From the NCBI GenBank assembly GCA_005223085.1, contig NJBP01000025.1, forward strand, positions 1 to 30,362: a stretch of DNA of 30,362 nucleotides, written 5' to 3'. The notes beneath the pieces are model-generated. The model saw only the letters and a program-made list of their open reading frames with translations, was not told the DNA's origin and ran no database searches. Positions 13,793 through 20,788 of this stretch are shown piece by piece (positions within the stretch are counted from its first letter, which is position 1; every line of letters begins with the position of its first letter). The stretch comes from Candidatus Aerophobetes bacterium Ae_b3b (GTDB lineage: Bacteria; Aerophobota; Aerophobia; Aerophobales; AE-B3A). The translations under genes were made by a program, and so were the position numbers.

Positions 13793-15312
13793 AAGTATCC
13801 CCTCTTAATTATCCCCTGCACTGCCAACTCAAAAGTAGCTATGGGTTTATTCATTTTCAAAGCATGTACAGTACAGAAAAGACAAGGATCGTAGGATCTG
13901 ATGATATGAGCAATCTCGACGGGATTCTTCTCATCTTCCACTGAGGTACCAATTAGAGCCTCCTCAACTGCACCTGGATTGCCGTGAGAGTCCCTTGGTG
14001 AAACATTCCAGGTAGTGGGAGTTATCACCTGGTAGTTCTTAATTTTGTCCTTTTCAATTATGATCCAGTGACCGAGTACGCCTCTGGCTGCTTCAGTCAA
14101 TCCTTTACCCTCTGCCTCTTTTGGCTTTTCTGGTTTTATATAAAAAGGCTGGGAGGGGTCGATTTCCTCGAGCCAGATCTTTAGTTGCTTCAGGAGTCTC
14201 ACTCCCTCGTGGAGTCGTGCCAGAACTCTGGTATAGACGCTGGGCCCTAAATCACTTACCAGGTTTAAAACCAGGGGATCCCTGTCGTTTATCATCCTGG
14301 CTAGTGGACCGACTTCCACCACATTCCCGCTATAACGCGGTGATTTAGCCCAACTATAGGCCCCGGGTTTATCAACATCGGGTTCGGTCACTCCCTCAAA
14401 AGGATGTCTTCCTTTTTCATAACCCTTAAGCCAGGAGTATTTAATGTCCTCAGTGATTTTTCCCTCATTAAAGGACTTAAATTCTCCGTCAAAATAACCA
14501 CTCTTAAGCCAGGTCCTGCCGTCTGCCAGCTCATATCCCCCGGAGGAGAGGAACTTGCCGGGCCCTTTACCTATTTTATCTAGGCCAAACTGGGGTGCGG
14601 ATTTGATAAAAATTCCCAGGTCACTATTCTCGTGACTATCTTCTCCCATCCAGAAATCGATATCTGGTAAATTTTTATTTTCCAGCCAGCCTTTAATCTC
14701 ACTGCCAAGCAAATCCTGTTCCAAAAAATTTTGGAATTCTACCAGGATACCCTTTGCTCTAATAATTTCGCTTAGGTTGAATGGTCGGGTAGTCCCACCA
14801 GGCTGTAAGGCAAGAGTATTGGGCCATTTTCCGGCGAATAGACCCAAAACCCCAAGAAGATTAGTCCGCGCCCTAATGAATTTTGAATAGGAACTGCCTT
14901 CAAAAGGGGCAAATCGCTTTGCCAATTCTCTGTGTGCGCGACTAGGAAGGTATTTTTTATTGACTAAATCTACCACGAAGAAAAGATAAAAGTGGGTAAG
15001 ATGGCTGAGCAAAACTTCAGTGGCCAGAATTATATTTCTAGCTAAATAAGCATTCGGAGGCATTTTTGCCTTGAAGGCGACTCTCAAGGCATTAGAACAG
15101 GCGGTGGAATGGGATGCACTACAGATGCCACAGATTCGAGGGGTAAAGACCAGAGCATCCATAGGGTCTCTTCCTTTGAGCAGCCTTTCAAATCCTCTAA
15201 ACATCACCCCGGAAGCATAGGCCTCTGTCACCTTGCCATTTTCTAATCCCACTTTTATCTCCAGATCTCCTTCCGCACGATTAAATGGACTTATCTTAAT
15301 AGTTTTTTTCAA
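13789..15312 (-). CDS. Group 2-type [NiFe] hydrogenase large subunit (putative H2 sensor)
   Basis: 507 residues with the Ni-binding pairs C61/C64 (RICGICSASHST) and C477/C480 (DPCLFCTVH). The GKWPNTLALQPGGTT segment is typical of group 2 uptake/sensory enzymes (HupL, HupV/HoxC). A 24-residue extension follows His483, resembling the tail cleaved from catalytic hydrogenases; known regulatory hydrogenases lack such a tail, so processing and enzymatic activity remain possible. Start is TTG at 15312 with AAGGA 8 bases ahead and no nearby ATG. It follows the small subunit by 16 bp and is coupled to the PAS kinase. The alternative role is a soluble H2-uptake enzyme that happens to share a regulatory operon. 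Confidence 0.93.
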   Translation of the reverse strand: MKKTIKISPFNRAEGDLEIKVGLENGKVTEAYASGVMFRGFERLLKGRDPMDALVFTPRICGICSASHSTACSNALRVAFKAKMPPNAYLARNIILATEVLLSHLTHFYLFFVVDLVNKKYLPSRAHRELAKRFAPFEGSSYSKFIRARTNLLGVLGLFAGKWPNTLALQPGGTTRPFNLSEIIRAKGILVEFQNFLEQDLLGSEIKGWLENKNLPDIDFWMGEDSHENSDLGIFIKSAPQFGLDKIGKGPGKFLSSGGYELADGRTWLKSGYFDGEFKSFNEGKITEDIKYSWLKGYEKGRHPFEGVTEPDVDKPGAYSWAKSPRYSGNVVEVGPLARMINDRDPLVLNLVSDLGPSVYTRVLARLHEGVRLLKQLKIWLEEIDPSQPFYIKPEKPKEAEGKGLTEAARGVLGHWIIIEKDKIKNYQVITPTTWNVSPRDSHGNPGAVEEALIGTSVEDEKNPVEIAHIIRSYDPCLFCTVHALKMNKPIATFELAVQGIIKRGYL

Positions 15313-15328
15313 CTTTTATGTCCTTGAA

Positions 15329-16300
15329 CTATTCTACATCAACTCTTTTGAATGAGACCGCATTTACCAGGAGTCTCTTAGGACAGGCTAACTTAGCCAG
15401 ACCACTTATTCCCACATACCAGGCCTTGGGGACATCAAGAGGTAGAGTGGTGGGAATATCTCCAATTTTCTCTGTTTCAAAGAAAGGTACAAATCCATCG
15501 GGAAACTTGGGGGAGGTGCAGGAAATACAGGGGAATCCCCCTCTGGTGCAACTTCCTGTTCGGCCCAGCCATAATCTCTCGTTACAATCGGATTCACACT
15601 GGGTAGCTTTGCAGCCTAGATTTTCAAACAGGCATCCTTGCTGTGAATACTCCTCGGCCGAGGCCTTAAATTCGTAATATTCATTTCGGGGACAGGCGTG
15701 ATGGGCTAATTTGCTGTAAAATACCTCTGGTCGTTGGTATTTATCTAGCCCGCTGCTATCTAGTTTTCCCGAAATTAGAGCAATAAGAGTTTCCACGATC
15801 CAATCTGGATGAGCGGGACATCCAGCAATATTGATCACAGGAAGACCGGACCTAGAGGTATAATTTGGCCCAAGTAGACCACCCTTTTTCTCATGAAGAA
15901 ATTGTAATCCCGTGGCCTCCATAGGATTGTTGCTGGCAGCCGGAATTCCACCGAAAGACGAGCAGGTACCTATGGCCATGGTGTAATGGGCAACTTTTGC
16001 CAGGTCCAAAATCCAGTCCTTGAAGGGACGATCATGAAAGATGAAGTACTTACCTGTTCCCTTGGGACCATGGTAAATTGCTCCCTCCACCATTAATACG
16101 TCCAGCCTTTCTTTCCCAGACTTTAACCTATCAAAGATTTCTAATACCTCTTCCCCCATGGTTGGGCTCAAGTCCGGATGCCACACGAACCTGGCGCCCA
16201 GCATTTCAAGAGCTGTAAGAATGTCCGGCTGGTCTGCATTCAGAAAAGAAATAGTGGAACCCCCACAGCAGCCACTTTGCAGCCACAGTAGATTTACCAT
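15329..16300 (-). CDS. Group 2-type [NiFe] hydrogenase small subunit
   Basis: 323-residue Fe-S subunit without a Tat signal, so the enzyme is cytoplasmic as in group 2. Motifs: WLQSGCCGGSTISFL at residues 6-20, GTCSSFGG (C113), AGCPAHPDW (C161), HHACPRNEYYEF, and a terminal set CNERLW...SCTRGGFPCISCTSPKFPD for the medial and distal clusters. The proximal CxxC is C12xxS15, with an extra Cys at 11. ATG at 16300 has GGAG 5 bases ahead; an in-frame ATG at 16339 overlaps the -10 element and can be dismissed. First gene of the sensor operon. Confidence 0.92.
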   Translation of the reverse strand: MVNLLWLQSGCCGGSTISFLNADQPDILTALEMLGARFVWHPDLSPTMGEEVLEIFDRLKSGKERLDVLMVEGAIYHGPKGTGKYFIFHDRPFKDWILDLAKVAHYTMAIGTCSSFGGIPAASNNPMEATGLQFLHEKKGGLLGPNYTSRSGLPVINIAGCPAHPDWIVETLIALISGKLDSSGLDKYQRPEVFYSKLAHHACPRNEYYEFKASAEEYSQQGCLFENLGCKATQCESDCNERLWLGRTGSCTRGGFPCISCTSPKFPDGFVPFFETEKIGDIPTTLPLDVPKAWYVGISGLAKLACPKRLLVNAVSFKRVDVE

Positions 16301-16337
16301 AATGTCTCCTCTCTCTTCGAACCACAAATCCACCATC

Positions 16338-16365
16338 ATTATAGAAGATCATAGAAACTAGTCAA
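16338..16365 (-). promoter_or_regulatory. Sigma-70 promoter of the hydrogenase-sensor operon
   Basis: On the minus strand, TTGACT (16360-16365), a 16-bp spacer, then TATAAT (16338-16343). The expected start near 16331 gives a leader of about 31 nt to the ATG at 16300. Only one base differs from the double consensus, so the sensor block is probably expressed constitutively at a fair level. Confidence 0.75.
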
Positions 16366-16820
16366 ACTACATTGATGGTACCAGAAAAGTATTTAGAAGA
16401 TTTATACGCGTATCGAGGGACTTTCCCCAAAGGAGCCTTATATCAGCCACCTTAACGAGTCAGCTCTGCAGGCTTTGAATTTAGGGGGAGCAGTGAGCGA
16501 AGCGAGCGTTGAGGGGGAATGTTTTCCCCCTCAAGAATAGTTGAGGAAAAGAAAGACGTGATGTCTGAGGAGCGAAGCGACGAGCTCTGCCTGTTTTTGA
16601 ATTTGGGGGGAGCAGCGTAGCGTCGAGGGGGGATGTTTCCCCCCTCGAGATCCTCATGTCTTTCCCGAAACGAGAAGACGAGCAGAAGCAATCCAAAGTC
16701 GATATACAGCGACGAAGGGGAAGAGTCCCGAGATATTTCTTGATAAGGAAAGGAGTTGTGGGTAAAAAATCTATTTGTATCTAACTTTCGCAACTTCGCA
16801 CGCCTGGATTTGGAATTTTC
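16366..16820. other. Divergent intergenic region with hairpin repeats and no supported gene
   Basis: This gap separates the minus-strand sensor operon from the plus-strand energy-converting hydrogenase operon. It contains two hairpin-bearing repeats (16460-16649), a short plus-strand open frame (16656-16784) that ends at TAA in the frame of the following HydB-like gene, and an AAAGGAG motif near 16748 not followed by a useful start codon. I found no convincing plus-strand promoter. The region takes the place where the N-terminal 70 or so codons of the HydB-like gene would be expected. Confidence 0.6.
16460..16649. repeat. Two direct repeats each with an 11-bp perfect hairpin and TGTT loop
   Basis: Copy A (about 16460-16535) and copy B (about 16581-16649) share AGCTCTGC, TTTGAATTT, GGGGGAGCAG and a terminal hairpin. 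Hairpin A is TTGAGGGGGAA/TTCCCCCTCAA (16509-16519 with 16524-16534); hairpin B is TCGAGGGGGGA/TCCCCCCTCGA (16623-16633 with 16638-16648). Both loops are TGTT, and the stem differences are compensatory. Copy B is also bracketed by imperfect arms (AAAGAC..TGAGGA and TCCTCATGTCTTT). Neither hairpin is followed by a U-run, so terminators are unlikely; a REP/MITE-type element or structured RNA fits better. Confidence 0.75.
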
Positions 16821-17642
16821 TTGGGTGAATATTTCGCTTCAAATTTTACCTCTTCCAGCGAGGAGAAAATTATCCTGGGAGCAAAGACATGCGATCTGGA
16901 ATCCTTGAGAATCCTGGACAGCGTTTACGCCAATGGAGATTTTAAAGACCCCTTTTATATTGAGGAAAGAGGCAATATAATCCTGATTTCCAGTGATTGT
17001 ACTAGGGCCCAAGATACGTGTTTCTGTAGTTTACTAGATCTAACTCCCTATCCCAAAGAGGGGTTTGACTTAAATCTTTCGCTGGTAGAGGGAGGTTTTG
17101 TTCTGGAAGTAGGCTCGGAAAAAGGTAAAAAAATAGTTGAGGAAAATAAGGAATTAATGGAAGAGGCAGGCGAAGAGCAATTGAGCCAAAGAGAAAAGAG
17201 ACGCCAGGATGTGCTCAATGAGGTAAAAGAAATTAACAAAGATTTTGATTCTGAGAGAAGTTTTCGAGAAGTCATAAAGGATAGCTTTAATTCTCCGGTT
17301 TGGGAAGAAGCTGTTGAGAAATGCGTGGACTGCGGCGGATGTAATCATATTTGTCCTACCTGTCGTTGTTTTCTTCTCTTTGACGAGAAAGGGAAAAAGG
17401 GGTTTAGCAGAACCTCCCTCTGGGATGCCTGTTTATATACAGGTTTTGCTCGGGTTGCCGCCGGGGCCAATCCCAGGATAAAACTTTCCCAAAGATTTGC
17501 CAATCGCCTCCTTTGTAAATTTGGCTTCTTTCCGGAAAACCTGGGACTGGATGCCTGTACTGGCTGCGGGAGATGTATCAGCGTCTGTATAGGTAAGATA
17601 GATATGAGAGAAGTGGTAAGAGATTTAAGAGTGAAAGTCTAA
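16821..17642 (+). CDS. HydB-like 4Fe-4S subunit, N-terminally short
   Basis: 273 residues homologous to HydB of the left-hand hydrogenase: EKIILGAKTCDLESL (C24), DTCFCSLL, then ferredoxin modules CVDCGGCNHICPTCRC and CTGCGRCISVC. Relative to HydB (342 residues, equivalent Cys at 96) about 72 N-terminal residues are missing. The only start is TTG at 16821 with no ribosome binding site, and the same frame is closed by TAA at 16782. It is either a 5'-truncated gene in the course of decay or a natural short form. It begins the long plus-strand operon and would act with the HydG-like flavoprotein as the NAD(P)H-side electron entry to the membrane hydrogenase. Confidence 0.75.
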   Translation: MGEYFASNFTSSSEEKIILGAKTCDLESLRILDSVYANGDFKDPFYIEERGNIILISSDCTRAQDTCFCSLLDLTPYPKEGFDLNLSLVEGGFVLEVGSEKGKKIVEENKELMEEAGEEQLSQREKRRQDVLNEVKEINKDFDSERSFREVIKDSFNSPVWEEAVEKCVDCGGCNHICPTCRCFLLFDEKGKKGFSRTSLWDACLYTGFARVAAGANPRIKLSQRFANRLLCKFGFFPENLGLDACTGCGRCISVCIGKIDMREVVRDLRVKV

Positions 17643-17657
17643 CCACGGGATGAGGAG

Positions 17658-18491
17658 ATGGAAAGTCCTTATCAACCGACAAAAGCAAAAATTTTAAAGA
17701 TAATTCCTGAAACTCCTAACATCAAGACATTTGTTCTTAAGCCCGAAGATTCCCTGGAATTTAAGGCAGGACAATTCATCCAGCTTACCGTGCCCGGATT
17801 GGGAGAGGCTCCCTTCACTCCTTCAAGCTCCCCTTATGAAAAAGAAAAGATTGAAGTTACTGTGATGAAGGTGGGTAGCGTAACTTCGGTCCTCCATAGC
17901 TTAAAAGAAGAAGATACCATAGGAATACGGGGACCTTATGGAAAGGAATATCCTCTTTCTGACTTTGAGGAGAAGGAAACCTTAATCGTGGGAGGAGGAG
18001 TAGGTCTTGCTCCTTTAAGATCACTCTTTCTTGCTCTTGCCAAAAATATCGAAAGATACAAGAAGGTTCTTTTCTGCTACGGAGCCAAAACCCCGGAGGA
18101 TATCGTCTATAAAGGGGCTGTCTTAAAGAACTGGCAAGATCTACATCCGGAAAAGATACATTTTCGCATCACCGTGGATAAGGCTGATGGAGAATGGAAA
18201 GGAAAAGTTGGATTGGTCACCACCACCCTGGACAACCTGGAGGAAGAGATCGAAGACATACAAAAAAGTCCGGTTATAGTCTGTGGACCTCCTATAATGA
18301 TGAAGTTCACTACCTTTAAGCTGCTTGATTTAGGCTACCGTCCACCCAATATTTTCCTGAGCATGGAAAAGAATATGTCCTGCGGGATAGGTAAATGTGG
18401 ACATTGTCAGACGGGAAAATACCTTGTTTGTAGAGATGGACCGGTGCTTACCTACGATAAAATAAAGGATATTCCTACTATCTGGGACTGA
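17658..18491 (+). CDS. HydG-like FAD/NAD(P)-binding reductase subunit
   Basis: 277-residue flavoprotein: FAD-binding barrel (KAGQFIQLTVPGLGEAPF, about residues 40-60), Rossmann NAD(P) site (VGGGVGLAPLRSL near 112-124; CGPPIMMKF), and C-terminal [2Fe-2S] loop CGIGKCGHCQTGKYLVC. It is a paralogue of HydG at 7094-7951 with full family length. It follows the HydB-like gene by 15 bp and precedes a polyferredoxin gene by 6 bp. In this position it should exchange electrons between NAD(P)(H) and the Fe-S chain of the energy-converting hydrogenase, taking the place that NuoE/F/G hold in complex I. ATG follows GGGATGAGGAG closely. Confidence 0.92.
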   Translation: MESPYQPTKAKILKIIPETPNIKTFVLKPEDSLEFKAGQFIQLTVPGLGEAPFTPSSSPYEKEKIEVTVMKVGSVTSVLHSLKEEDTIGIRGPYGKEYPLSDFEEKETLIVGGGVGLAPLRSLFLALAKNIERYKKVLFCYGAKTPEDIVYKGAVLKNWQDLHPEKIHFRITVDKADGEWKGKVGLVTTTLDNLEEEIEDIQKSPVIVCGPPIMMKFTTFKLLDLGYRPPNIFLSMEKNMSCGIGKCGHCQTGKYLVCRDGPVLTYDKIKDIPTIWD

Positions 18492-18497
18492 ATAAAA

Positions 18498-18980
18498 ATG
18501 GCCAAGCGACTATTTATTGATCTGGATAAATGTGCAGATTGTGAGGAATGTACGGTAAAGTGTAGATGTAGTTACCCTTATCATCCACAAAACAATGGAA
18601 TAATCTACCTCAGGGAGTGGTTACATTTCCAGCTCATTTGCCGAAAATGTGAGGATGCTCCTTGCCTTAATGCTTGTCGATATGAGGCCCTGGAGAGGTC
18701 AGAAAATGATATTATAAAAAGGAATAATTTTCTCTGTGTAGGATGCAAATCCTGTGCTCTAGCCTGTCCTTTTGGAACCATTTATTTTGAAATGATCCCC
18801 TTTCTTACCTTTAATTGTGATCTCTGCGAGGGAAGATTGGAGGAAAAAGAGATGCCTCTTTGCAGCAAAACCTGTCCCAAAGAAGCCATAGAATACGGGG
18901 ATTTTGAGGCTGATCCTAAAGGAAACAGGCATCTTTTGAACAATGTAGTGGTTCAGGTGACCCCCTGGAAAAAGGTATAA
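18498..18980 (+). CDS. Polyferredoxin electron-transfer subunit (HycB/CooF-like)
   Basis: 160-residue protein with sixteen cysteines in four groups: CADCEECTVKC (C12, 15, 18, 22), CRKCEDAPCLNAC, CVGCKSCALACP and CDLCEGRL...CSKTCP, giving four [4Fe-4S] clusters. This layout matches the HycB/HydN/CooF family that wires dehydrogenases to membrane-bound hydrogenases. It lacks membrane helices or a signal peptide. Its TAA is 3 bp before the NuoH-like start. Here it probably bridges the HydB/HydG-like diaphorase to the NuoI/NuoB-like chain. Confidence 0.9.
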   Translation: MAKRLFIDLDKCADCEECTVKCRCSYPYHPQNNGIIYLREWLHFQLICRKCEDAPCLNACRYEALERSENDIIKRNNFLCVGCKSCALACPFGTIYFEMIPFLTFNCDLCEGRLEEKEMPLCSKTCPKEAIEYGDFEADPKGNRHLLNNVVVQVTPWKKV

Positions 18981-18983
18981 GTG

Positions 18984-19913
18984 ATGGCGGCTAACATTTT
19001 TTACTTTATCGTTTTTCCTGGCTTTCTTTTTACTGCCGTGGTGGGACTCTTAGTAAGCTGGGTGGATAGAAAAATCACGGCCCGTATTCAGTGGAGGGTT
19101 GGACCTCCGTGGTATCAGAATTTCGTTGACTTTTTTAAACTTCTGGGTAAGGAAACTATTGTACCCCGGGGGGCTGGGCGGATAGGCTTTTTGTTTGCTC
19201 CCTTAATGGGGTTAATTGGAGTAACTCTGGTATCCCTCATTCTCTGGCAAATGAATCTCAATCCCAACAGGTCCTTTATGGGAGATGTTATCGTACTTAT
19301 CTACCTTTCCATTTTACCTGCTCTAGCCATCATCATAGGTGGTTCTTCCTCTGCCAATCCTCTGGGAGCTATAGGAGCATCGAGGGAGATGAAATTAATT
19401 TTGGCTGATGAACTTCCCTTTATTATGGCTATCTTTACTCCCTTGGTTAAGATTGGTAGCCTCAAGGTCGGTTCCATCATCACTTATCAGCTAAACCATG
19501 GCATGATGTTTACTCATCATCTTTCTTCGGTAATTGCCTTAGTAGTGGCCTTTTTATGTATGCAGGCAAAGCTTACCCTTGTTCCCTTTGATATACCGGA
19601 AGCTGAGCAGGAGATTATGGCCGGTCCTTATATAGAGTATTCGGGTCCTCTCCTGGCCTTATTTAAATTAACTCGGGCCATGATGTTGTTTGCTATGCCG
19701 GTTTTTCTTATCACTATCTTTTTAGGGGGGATGCAGTTTAACGGATGGGCTAGCGGCTGGTCAGTTGTTAAATATCTGGTTATCCTCATTCTCATAATAC
19801 TCCTAAAAAATACCAACCCTCGTTTGCGAATAGATCAGGCACTAAAGTTTTTCTGGCTAAGGATGTTTCCCTTATCCTGTATAGGGTTCGTTCTGGCCCT
19901 GTTGGGACTATAA
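18984..19913 (+). CDS. NuoH/MbhM-like membrane anchor subunit
   Basis: 309-residue membrane protein of the NuoH/HyfC/MbhM/EchB family, with about eight hydrophobic helices. The loop after the first helix carries DRKITARIQWRVGPPWYQN, the family signature that faces the hydrogenase module, and FDIPEAEQEIMAGPYIEYSG is the second conserved loop with its string of acidic residues. It anchors the NuoB/NuoD-like pair and forms the entry of the ion pathway. I choose ATG 18984, 8 bases after AAAGG, over GTG 18981. Confidence 0.93.
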   Translation: MAANIFYFIVFPGFLFTAVVGLLVSWVDRKITARIQWRVGPPWYQNFVDFFKLLGKETIVPRGAGRIGFLFAPLMGLIGVTLVSLILWQMNLNPNRSFMGDVIVLIYLSILPALAIIIGGSSSANPLGAIGASREMKLILADELPFIMAIFTPLVKIGSLKVGSIITYQLNHGMMFTHHLSSVIALVVAFLCMQAKLTLVPFDIPEAEQEIMAGPYIEYSGPLLALFKLTRAMMLFAMPVFLITIFLGGMQFNGWASGWSVVKYLVILILIILLKNTNPRLRIDQALKFFWLRMFPLSCIGFVLALLGL

Positions 19914-19916
19914 ACA

Positions 19917-20327
19917 ATGAACAAGCTCTGGGCATTAAAGAAATCCATCTGGGTCTATCATCTCTGTTCCGGATCATGTAATAATTGCGACATTGAGATT
20001 CTGGATTGTCTCACTCCCAAATTTGATCTGGAAAGGTTTGGTATTCTTCTGGTGGGAAGCATTCGGCATGCCGATGCGATACTAGCTACTGGGTCGATCA
20101 GCCGAAAGGCTCTTCCCAGAATAAAAAGAGTTTATGAGCAGATGCCTCAGCCCAAATTGGTCATTGCTGTGGGAGGGTGTGCCTGCAGCGGCGGAATTTT
20201 CAAAAATGCCTACAACATTGTGGGACCCTTCGATAAAATTGTCCCGGTGACTGCCTATGTTCCCGGCTGCCCTCCTAAACCGGAGGCCATCATCGATGGG
20301 GTGGTAAAGGTAATTAATAGTCTGTAG
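19917..20327 (+). CDS. NuoB-like small subunit of group 4 hydrogenase
   Basis: 136-residue small subunit holding the single proximal [4Fe-4S] cluster. All four ligands are visible: C21 and C24 in SGSCNNCDIE, one in GGCACSGG and one in PGCPPKP. Unlike the other two small subunits in this window, the CxxC pair is canonical. Length and motifs fit EchC/MbhJ/HycG. It follows the NuoH-like gene by 3 bp; the ribosome binding site is weak, so translation is probably coupled. It passes electrons to the NuoD-like catalytic subunit. Confidence 0.93.
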   Translation: MNKLWALKKSIWVYHLCSGSCNNCDIEILDCLTPKFDLERFGILLVGSIRHADAILATGSISRKALPRIKRVYEQMPQPKLVIAVGGCACSGGIFKNAYNIVGPFDKIVPVTAYVPGCPPKPEAIIDGVVKVINSL

Positions 20328-20341
20328 AAAGGAAACTTGGG

Positions 20342-20788
20342 ATGGTGCAACAAGACGTAATTAAGGAGCTTAAAGAAAAATTGGGAAAGAAAATATTAAA
20401 ATGGGAAGAAAAACCTCCCAAGAGGTATTACCTCACTATCCCCCGAGAAGATATTTTAGAGGCAGCGAATTTTATCTTTAAAAAGCAGGGGGCAAGGTTT
20501 ATCATTGAATCGGGGGTGGATACTCCCCGGGCAATGGAGATACTTTACCATTTTTCTTTTGATGAGCTGAATAAGATCGTTACCCTAAAGGTTTTGCTGC
20601 CTAAAGATAGGTGTGAAGTAGAATCTATTGCTCCGGTAATTCCTGGAGCTAGTTGGATTGAAAGAGAAATCGCCGAACTCTTAGGGGTAAAGTTTCTAAA
20701 TCATCCTGATCCTCGAAGACTATTACTTGCCGAGGACTGGCCAGAAGGAGAGTTTCCTTTAAGACAAGAGGTAAGGGAAAATCAATGA
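20342..20788 (+). CDS. NuoC-like 30 kDa-type subunit
   Basis: 148-residue protein of the complex I 30 kDa family. The conserved core near residues 96-145 (VESIAPVIPGASWIEREIAELLGVKF... HPDPRRLLLAEDWP) matches EchD/MbhK/HycE-N. It packs on the NuoD-like subunit and has no cofactor. A GAAAGGAAA site lies 8-9 bases before ATG. It overlaps the next gene by ATGA. In HycE-type enzymes this domain is fused to the large subunit; here it is separate, as in Mbh and Ech. Confidence 0.92.
   Translation: MVQQDVIKELKEKLGKKILKWEEKPPKRYYLTIPREDILEAANFIFKKQGARFIIESGVDTPRAMEILYHFSFDELNKIVTLKVLLPKDRCEVESIAPVIPGASWIEREIAELLGVKFLNHPDPRRLLLAEDWPEGEFPLRQEVRENQ

Noticed and set aside
15329-16300. Periplasmic group 1 uptake hydrogenase
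   Set aside because: The small subunit begins directly with its first cluster motif and has no Tat signal or C-terminal membrane helix; no cytochrome b gene follows.
16509-16648. Intrinsic terminators at the two GC-rich hairpins
   Set aside because: Neither stem is followed by a U-run on either strand, and no gene ends nearby.
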